Source of the DNA: an uncultured Collinsella sp.
Lineage (GTDB): Bacteria > Actinomycetota > Coriobacteriia > Coriobacteriales > Coriobacteriaceae
Assembly (NCBI GenBank): GCA_900541665.1
Contig: UQKV01000021.1
Location: 1 to 33,343, forward strand
DNA length: 33,343 nucleotides
Reading direction: 5' to 3'
Shown here in pieces: positions 28,242-33,343 of this stretch (the first letter of the stretch is position 1; each line of letters opens with the position of its first letter). The notes beneath the pieces are model-generated. The model saw only the letters and a list, made by a program, of their open reading frames with translations. It was not told the DNA's origin and did not search any database. The translations under genes were made by a program, and so were the position numbers.

Positions 28242-29489
28242 CTACCGTTCGTTAATATAGGTACGATGCGGAAACTTTAGACCCGGGAACAGCTTGCTCG
28301 TCAGTTCGCAGAAATAACCGTCCGTCATGCTCGCGATATAATCCACCACGGCTTGATCCTTGTCGTCCTGCCAGGCATAGGCGCGATCGTAGTAGGAAAG
28401 CTGCTGCTCGATGCGAGAAATGTGGTGTTTAAAGATATACGAGGACTCGTCACCTTCGTTTATATCCTGCAGGCAACGGTCGTAAAGCTTTTCGAAGGCT
28501 TCGCGCAGCTCCGCCTCGGAGTCGCCTTCGATACCGCCCTTGCTATAGATCTTCTCGTAGTTCTCGCGCTTGGCCCGGCGGATCTCCTCAAACAGGTCCT
28601 CGCTCATCTCGATGCGCGGCTTACCATAGCTATGCTCCACGATATCGATGGAAGCGTGCGTAAGGATCCAGCTGTTGTAGGCACCGCCCCGGCCATCATC
28701 AAAAGCGTCGGGTGACAGCAGGCCCGCCGCGATCGCATCCTGACGGTCACGACCGACGTAGGCAAGAATATCCGAGATGCGAACGACGCAGCCCTCGAGC
28801 GTCATGGGACGCAGATGCTCAATTGCGCTATAGCCCGTGGCAATGCAATCCTCAACCGTCTGGTCAAACTGGTCAAAGGAGCCCATGTCCGAGAGCTCAA
28901 ACACACGCTGCTCGTACTCGCCGTTATGGCATAGCACGCCGTCGAGCGTCTGGAGCGACACGTTGCGGCCATACAACGCGTCGAGCACGCGAACCGACTG
29001 CACGTTATGGAAAAAATAACGCCCCGTACGCTCATGATAGATATCGTTGAGGAAGCGCTCGCCGGAATGGCCGAAAGGCGTGTGTCCCAAGTCGTGGCCC
29101 AGGCCAATCGCCTCGATCAGATCGCAATTGAGCCCCAGGGCGCGACCGATATCGCGCGCAATGCGCGAGACAAGCTGCACGTGCAAACCGCGGCGTGACA
29201 GATCGTCATTGCTACGAAAGCTAAAGACCTGCGTTTTGCCCGCATACCGGGTGTAAGCCGGAAGATGAAGTATCTTTTCGGTATCGCGCATAAACGCCGG
29301 ACGCATAAGCGTGCCTTTGTCGGTAGTGCGATCAATACGACGAATGACCTGATCATCGTTGCAACGATACGGGTTGACATAGCCCGAAGCACGATCGGCG
29401 GCAATGCGCTCGACAAGCTCGGGCGACAACGCTGAGGGAATACGGTCCATGCGCGCCTTAATGACGGCCGTTTCTTGATTAGATTCCAT
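28242..29489 (-). CDS. dgt: dGTPase-like HD-domain triphosphohydrolase
   Basis: A 415-aa HD-superfamily nucleotide triphosphohydrolase of the dGTPase family, predicted to remove triphosphate from dGTP or other dNTPs. It shows the phosphate-binding YTRYAGKTQVF, a His in RRGLHVQLVSRIAR, the metal-binding GLGHDLGHTPFGHSGE and the later ISDILAYVGRDRQDA with the last Asp. The ATG at 29489 follows AGGAG by 7 nt; the in-frame start at 29516 is rejected. It follows the prepilin peptidase gene by 31 nt. True substrate among dNTPs is not known. Confidence 0.9.
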   Translation of the reverse strand: MESNQETAVIKARMDRIPSALSPELVERIAADRASGYVNPYRCNDDQVIRRIDRTTDKGTLMRPAFMRDTEKILHLPAYTRYAGKTQVFSFRSNDDLSRRGLHVQLVSRIARDIGRALGLNCDLIEAIGLGHDLGHTPFGHSGERFLNDIYHERTGRYFFHNVQSVRVLDALYGRNVSLQTLDGVLCHNGEYEQRVFELSDMGSFDQFDQTVEDCIATGYSAIEHLRPMTLEGCVVRISDILAYVGRDRQDAIAAGLLSPDAFDDGRGGAYNSWILTHASIDIVEHSYGKPRIEMSEDLFEEIRRAKRENYEKIYSKGGIEGDSEAELREAFEKLYDRCLQDINEGDESSYIFKHHISRIEQQLSYYDRAYAWQDDKDQAVVDYIASMTDGYFCELTSKLFPGLKFPHRTYINER

Positions 29490-29520
29490 GGCATGCTCCT
29501 TAAGAAGGATGCGCAATCGG

Positions 29521-29943
29521 TTACAAAGTGCAGCCCACGACCTCGATTATGGCAAAAATCGGCACTAAAAACGGGAGCAATGGCAGGGAGCGCGATTTTG
29601 TGAAGAGGCAGGAAAGGGCCAGAGCCAGGAGTGCGACGGCAAATGCCACGACGCCACCCATAGGGTCGAGCGTGCAAAGCGCGAAGAGCGCCTTGGCATC
29701 CCCCATGCCGATGCCCGGGATTTGGCGAAGACGACGCCAGAGGGACTCAGTCAGCACGAGAGCAAGATACACAATGACGGCAAGACCCGCGTGGTCAAGC
29801 GCTGTGTTAACGCCTTTGTCGAGCCAAACGCCCACTAACGCCGTCACCGCACACGCACCGGCAAGTTCATTGGGAAAACGTCGCTGACGGGCATCAATCG
29901 CCGCGCCGGCAAAGATGCAAATCCAAAACGGGATATAAAACAT
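29521..29943 (-). CDS. minimal A24-type prepilin peptidase
   Basis: A 140-aa membrane aspartic peptidase of the type IV prepilin (A24) family. It contains only the catalytic core: the first Asp in AGAAIDARQRRFPNEL (D17) and the second in GIGMGDAKALF (D82), with several hydrophobic helices. The N-terminal methylase and cysteine-rich part found in large PilD proteins is absent, as in the small TadV/CpaA class. GGAGG lies 6 nt before the ATG at 29943. No pilin, secretion ATPase or other Tad/type IV genes are in the window. Confidence 0.85.
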   Translation of the reverse strand: MFYIPFWICIFAGAAIDARQRRFPNELAGACAVTALVGVWLDKGVNTALDHAGLAVIVYLALVLTESLWRRLRQIPGIGMGDAKALFALCTLDPMGGVVAFAVALLALALSCLFTKSRSLPLLPFLVPIFAIIEVVGCTL

Positions 29944-29975
29944 CGAGTACCTCCTCGAGCTGCATCGCAAAAGCA

Positions 29976-30016
29976 AAAACCACCACAAAGGTGCCTGTCC
30001 CCTTTGCGGTGGTTTT
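29976..30016 (-). terminator. palindrome and likely terminator after the glycosyltransferase gene
   Basis: A 16-bp stem with one G-U pair (30001-30016 with 29976-29991, outer arms AAAACCACC/GGTGGTTTT) and a 9-nt loop is followed on the minus strand by TTTTTGCTTTTG. It starts only 8 nt after the glycosyltransferase stop. The arms contain the CACAAAGG type sequence and look like a repeated element. Only about 30 nt lie between it and the prepilin peptidase gene start. Confidence 0.78.
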
Positions 30017-30024
30017 GGTGGTGG

Positions 30025-31320
30025 TTATTTGGCGCCTTGCATGACCTCGTCGAGGGTGACGTTTACGGCATGCTGGGTAGGAACCCAGTCGACCTTCAGG
30101 AACAGCGCGGCCACCGTGATGGGGATATAGCTGAACATAAAGATCGGGAAGGTAAACAGGTTAGTCACCAGACGCCACTTTTGCGCGCAGTGAATGTGCT
30201 TGTACTCAAAGATAGTCGTGAGCAGCGCCAGGATAAAGAAGGTCTGATACATCATGGCGAAGGTCATAATGAGCGAAGCGGCGCACGCCTGCATCTCGAC
30301 TTCGGTAGCCAAGAAACCATGCGAAAGGCCACCCACAATCAAGAACGTCGCATTAGCGAGCATCGAGATCAGCGATAGCAGCATACCCGGGGCGATCGTC
30401 ATGAACATGTCGTAGGCGGCAAAGCGATGATAGCGGAACGTCGACTTGACCAGATGCTTGCCGTAGGTAAAGAACACCTGGTAAAAGCCCTTGGTCCAGC
30501 GCATACGCTGCTTCCAGGATGCCTTGAACGTCACGGGTTGCTCGTCAAAGAACTCCGCCGGCGCATAGCCAATGCGAATACCGTGAATAGCGCAGAACGT
30601 AGTGAACTGAATGTCCTCGGTCAGCGTGTGGAACTGCCAGCCGTGCATGCCCTCAATAACACTGGCGGAGATGAGGTAGCCCGAACCCGAGACGGCGCAA
30701 GACGTCTTACAGATATTACGCGCGTTGTTGAGAAAGCGCGCCTCGCGCAGGTACCAAGTAGCATTAGCTGCCGAGATCCACGAGCTGCCAAAATTCTTGG
30801 AGTTGCGATAGCTCGTGACCACATGGAATCCCTGGTCAAAGGCATCGTTCATCTTGGACACGTAATCGCGGGAGATAACGTTATCGGCATCGAAGATAAA
30901 GTAGCCTTCAAACGTGTCGGGATACTCGTTAAGGATGCGGTCGAAGCCAAAGTCCATGACCCAGCTCTTACCCTTACGGGCAAGATCATTGCGCTCGTAA
31001 ACAATGGCACCTGCCTCGCGCGCGAGCTGTGCGGTGTTGTCGGTGCAGGCGTCGGCAACCACGAAGACCTCGATAAGCTCGGACGGATAATCCTGGTCCT
31101 TGATGGAGCGAACAAGGTTGGCGATCACGGCCTCCTCGTTATGCGCCGCGATAAAGAAAGCATAACGATGGAGTTTTTTGGCCTTGGGAGGCGCGACCTC
31201 GCCACGAAGAGCGCCAATGACAAAGAAGACCACCTGGTACAGAAAGCAGACCGTGAGCAGCGTGACGACAATCTGGTTGAAGACCACGATGGGTGTGTTG
31301 GTTTGTAAAAAGGCGAGCAT
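30025..31320 (-). CDS. membrane GT2 family glycosyltransferase
   Basis: A 431-aa processive-type glycosyltransferase, family 2, with an N-terminal membrane helix (about 12-38), a cytosolic catalytic domain (about 45-290), and four or so helices at the C-terminus (about 300-415). The catalytic motifs are DACTDNT, FDADN (metal-binding DxD type), LTEDIQF (catalytic ED) and QRMRW (QxxRW). The layout resembles PgaC/N-acetylglucosamine polymerases and cell-envelope polysaccharide synthases; the sugar cannot be assigned. A GGGAG ribosome site is 6 nt before the ATG. It lies 82 nt after rluD and is followed by a strong palindromic terminator. No operon partner for polysaccharide export is in the window. 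Confidence 0.9.
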   Translation of the reverse strand: MLAFLQTNTPIVVFNQIVVTLLTVCFLYQVVFFVIGALRGEVAPPKAKKLHRYAFFIAAHNEEAVIANLVRSIKDQDYPSELIEVFVVADACTDNTAQLAREAGAIVYERNDLARKGKSWVMDFGFDRILNEYPDTFEGYFIFDADNVISRDYVSKMNDAFDQGFHVVTSYRNSKNFGSSWISAANATWYLREARFLNNARNICKTSCAVSGSGYLISASVIEGMHGWQFHTLTEDIQFTTFCAIHGIRIGYAPAEFFDEQPVTFKASWKQRMRWTKGFYQVFFTYGKHLVKSTFRYHRFAAYDMFMTIAPGMLLSLISMLANATFLIVGGLSHGFLATEVEMQACAASLIMTFAMMYQTFFILALLTTIFEYKHIHCAQKWRLVTNLFTFPIFMFSYIPITVAALFLKVDWVPTQHAVNVTLDEVMQGAK

Positions 31321-31402
31321 GCAGGCTCCCGAGAACGCGTTACGTAAACAACCGTATATCTTACCGCAGGCTTACCGAGTTCAAGAAACCACCTAATACT
31401 GG

Positions 31403-32416
31403 CTAGGCTTCGAGCAGACCGAGCTGAGAGACGATTTCGTCACCGGCGGCAGTGCGACCGAGCGAGCGCGGAGCCAAATCGTCAAGAACCGCAGCGAGAT
31501 CCCAGGGCAACTCGTCGCGGCACTCAATGCGCTCCCCCGTCACGGGATGGTCGAACGCCACGCGCCAGGAATGAAGGAACTGCCTGGTCAAACCCTGATC
31601 GGCACGCGCATCGCACTTGCCGTAGAGCGGATCGCCCACGCAGGCGTGGTTGATATGGCGCATGTGCACACGAATCTGGTGCGTTCTGCCGGTAAACAGG
31701 TGGCACTCGACAAGCGTGTAGCCGTCGTCGAAACGCGTGGAATCAAAGCGCTCGAGCACCTTGAAGGTCGTAATGGCCTGACGGGCAAAGGGGTCGTCCG
31801 AAACCGCCATCTTGACGCGGTCGCGCGTGGAACGGGCAATACCGGTATTGATGGTGCCCTCGTCCATGGCGATGTGCCCGTGGACAAGCGTGATATAGCG
31901 ACGATCGAGCGTGCGCGTGCGGATAAGATTTTGAAGCGCGCGCTGGGTGTCGTCGTCTTTTGCCGCGAGCATAAGGCCCGAGGTATCGCGATCCAGGCGA
32001 TGCACGATGCCGGGTCGGTCCTCACCCTGCACGGTGCCCAGATGGTCGATACCGCAGTGATAGACCAGGGCATTCGCGAGCGTACCGCTCTCATGACCAT
32101 GCGCAGGATGGCACACCAGGCCGCGCTGCTTGGAGAGCACAATGAGATAATCGTCCTCATAGCGAATGTCGAGCGGGATGGCCTCGGGAATCACATCGGT
32201 GGGATCGTGCGGCTCGGGCAAATCGACCGAAATACGGTCGCCGGCTCGCACGGCGTACTTTTTGGACAGGCAGGTCTCGCCATTGACAGCGACGGCGCCG
32301 CCCTCGATCAGATGCGCACAGGCAGAACGCGTAGGACAGCCGTCATTGGCGCCCAGATAAGCGTCAAGACGCTGACCGGCGGCATCGTCGGCAACAAGAA
32401 TATGGATGTCGGCCAT
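31403..32416 (-). CDS. rluD: RluD-type 23S rRNA pseudouridine synthase
   Basis: Converts specific uridines of 23S rRNA to pseudouridine. The 337-aa protein has an S4 domain (about 10-60), then the RluA-family catalytic motif IVHRLDRDTSGLML (137-150, catalytic D142 by family numbering) and GRTHQIRVHMRHI near 240. Length is normal. The ATG overlaps the lspA stop codon by one base (TAATG), so the two are coupled, as they are in many bacteria. Exact target sites among RluA, C and D types are inferred. Confidence 0.91.
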   Translation of the reverse strand: MADIHILVADDAAGQRLDAYLGANDGCPTRSACAHLIEGGAVAVNGETCLSKKYAVRAGDRISVDLPEPHDPTDVIPEAIPLDIRYEDDYLIVLSKQRGLVCHPAHGHESGTLANALVYHCGIDHLGTVQGEDRPGIVHRLDRDTSGLMLAAKDDDTQRALQNLIRTRTLDRRYITLVHGHIAMDEGTINTGIARSTRDRVKMAVSDDPFARQAITTFKVLERFDSTRFDDGYTLVECHLFTGRTHQIRVHMRHINHACVGDPLYGKCDARADQGLTRQFLHSWRVAFDHPVTGERIECRDELPWDLAAVLDDLAPRSLGRTAAGDEIVSQLGLLEA

Positions 32417-33015
32417 TAGCGCTCGTTCCTTTCGCGAATTTTGCGGGCACGCTCCCCGCGTTGCTGGGCCTTGCGCTTGGCGCGGGCCTCGTCACGGGCG
32501 TTAAGCTCAGCGGTCGCGTCGACCTCACGGGCCGCGGGGCTCAAGAACATGTATCCGAAGAGGGCGAGCACGACGCCCAAGGTAATGCCGATATCGGCCA
32601 CATTGAAGACGGGGAAGTCGATGAAGGTGGTGGCAATAAAATCGGTCACGAAGCCAAAGGCCAAACGATCGATAGCGTTGCCAATAGCACCGCCCGCAAC
32701 CATCGCCATGCCCACGACCTCAAGATGGGCGAGCTGGGATGCACGGAGCAAGTACACGGCAATGGCGACAATGACCGCAAGCGCCAACACAGCGAAAGTG
32801 ACGCCATGACCCTCGCCCATGCTAAAGGCGGCTCCGATATTGCGGACAAACATAAAGTCGATAACACCGGGGATAACGGTCACATGCAAAGCGTCGCCCA
32901 CGGCACGAACCGCAAGCTTGGTCAGCTGGTCAACAAGCAACACAGCCAGCGCCACCCCACCAGCAACACCCAACCGCCAACGCAAAGGCGGCGTCATATC
33001 CCCAGCACGACCCAA
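32416..33015 (-). CDS. lspA: lipoprotein signal peptidase (signal peptidase II)
   Basis: Cuts signal peptides from prolipoproteins after lipid attachment. The 199-aa protein has four membrane helices, the DQLTK motif at 29-33, RNIGAAFSM (58-66), catalytic Asp in GNAIDR (D116) and FNVADIGI (D141). A basic tail of about 45 residues (RDEARAKRKAQQRGERARKIRERNER style) is longer than in many family members. Start is uncertain: TTG at 33015 has GGGG 6-7 nt upstream, while the ATG at 32997 has its G-run too close. It is coupled to rluD by TAATG. Confidence 0.92.
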   Translation of the reverse strand: MGRAGDMTPPLRWRLGVAGGVALAVLLVDQLTKLAVRAVGDALHVTVIPGVIDFMFVRNIGAAFSMGEGHGVTFAVLALAVIVAIAVYLLRASQLAHLEVVGMAMVAGGAIGNAIDRLAFGFVTDFIATTFIDFPVFNVADIGITLGVVLALFGYMFLSPAAREVDATAELNARDEARAKRKAQQRGERARKIRERNER

Positions 33016-33125
33016 ATCAATCCCCTACCCTCAAGAACATCGAATTACGTTTAATACAAAGAACTATCTTATATTGCCATACGCAGAACGCACGACATAT
33101 CCACCAACGCAAGCGAAATAACCAG

Positions 33126-33166
33126 CTAAAAACGAAAGCGACATTCCGAATAACGGAATGTCGCTT
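33126..33166 (-). terminator. intrinsic terminator upstream of lspA
   Basis: A perfect 13-bp stem (33154-33166 with 33136-33148, arm AAGCGACATTCCG) with a 5-nt loop is followed on the minus strand by TTTCGTTTTT. It ends a transcript from outside the window to the right, so lspA should have its own promoter in the AT-rich 33016-33125 stretch; no clear -35/-10 pair was found there. Confidence 0.85.
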
Positions 33167-33171
33167 AATAG

Positions 33172-33198
33172 CTTTCGACTAAAAACGCAAGTCGAAAG
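33172..33198. other. second hairpin beside the terminator
   Basis: CTTTCGACT (33172-33180) pairs perfectly with AGTCGAAAG (33190-33198) over a 9-nt loop, giving a 9-bp stem without a T-run. It lies 5 bp from the terminator and may be part of the same 3' end structure. Confidence 0.45.
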
Positions 33199-33256
33199 AA
33201 AGCCTCTAGCTCCAGCAATGGAAACGCCGCGTTATCGTCACCAACAGCGAAAACGT

Positions 33257-33342
33257 CCCTAAGCGAGCAAGGTGACGTGAAAGAGGAGGGAAGCGTACTT
33301 TGGTACGCGACCGACGATTGAACGTCAGATTGCCGCTTAGGG
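33257..33342. repeat. long imperfect hairpin at the right window edge
   Basis: CCCTAAGCG (33257-33265) pairs with CGCTTAGGG (33334-33342), TGACGT (33273-33278) with ACGTCA (33322-33327), and GCGTAC (33293-33298) with GTACGC (33303-33308) around a 4-nt loop. The three matched blocks are co-linear, forming one 86-nt hairpin with internal loops, running to the edge. No reading frame covers it. It could be a palindromic repeat or a structured RNA; nothing recognised. Confidence 0.55.
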
Positions 33343-33343
33343 G

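Noticed and set aside
28238..28251. CGAAC-TACC-GTTCG palindrome as a terminator for dgt
   Set aside because: Only a 5-bp stem, it overlaps the stop codon and no T-run follows. It might be an operator for rarA but there is no evidence.
1..33343. CRISPR array, prophage, insertion sequence or conjugative element
   Set aside because: No evenly spaced direct repeats, integrase, transposase, phage structural or mobilisation genes were found in any frame examined.

Overview
This 33 kb window is from a high-GC Gram-positive chromosome. The gene content (a SigB/SigF-type sigma factor, a fructose PTS locus, a nusB-tlyA-nadK-recN block, many long GC-rich intergenic hairpins) best fits a Coriobacteriia actinobacterium such as a Collinsella-like gut bacterium. 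That placement is inference from gene content and sequence style, not from a marker comparison. Only two convincing protein genes lie on the + strand; the rest, and the partial tRNA at the left edge, are on the - strand, so operons read right to left.

Left third (1-9.7 kb). A truncated tRNA-Glu is followed by the CCA-adding enzyme, the enzyme that finishes tRNA 3' ends. Next is a complete fructose uptake and phosphorylation locus: fruA (EIIBCA), ptsH (HPr), ptsI (EI) and two adjacent 1-phosphofructokinase-like PfkB kinases. A divergent RpiR-type regulator sits beyond fruA, with palindromes in the shared control region. Intrinsic terminators split the locus into fruA, ptsH-ptsI-kinase 2, and kinase 1. 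The ptsH leader can pair with its own ribosome binding site, and an attenuator-like hairpin lies between ptsH and ptsI.

Middle (9.7-23.2 kb). A nested inverted-repeat element closes the PTS region. Two housekeeping operons follow. One runs efp, Asp23-family gene, nusB, xseB, tlyA, nadK, recN, with its own promoter. The other runs alaS, ruvX, mltG, a YqeG-type HAD phosphatase, aroK and an aroB-like gene, with start and stop codons overlapping or nearly so. The aroB-like product has lost every recognisable zinc and NAD signature of dehydroquinate synthase. An M24 aminopeptidase with a structured leader sits between the operons.

Right third (23.3-33.3 kb). A small AT-rich membrane-protein gene on the + strand faces an overlapping four-gene unit: DUF948-like membrane protein, RsbW-like anti-sigma factor, SigB/F-type sigma factor and AI-2E family membrane protein. 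The anti-sigma factor lacks the usual ATP-binding residues. Beyond are rarA, a dGTPase-like HD protein, a minimal prepilin peptidase, a membrane GT2 glycosyltransferase, rluD and lspA. The window ends in three hairpins, the last a long imperfect one that reaches the edge.

The strongest leads for new biology are the inactive-looking AroB homologue coupled to aroK, the apparently non-catalytic anti-sigma factor in its sigma operon, the paired variant FruK enzymes, and the repeated-looking palindromic elements. I see no CRISPR array, prophage or insertion sequence.
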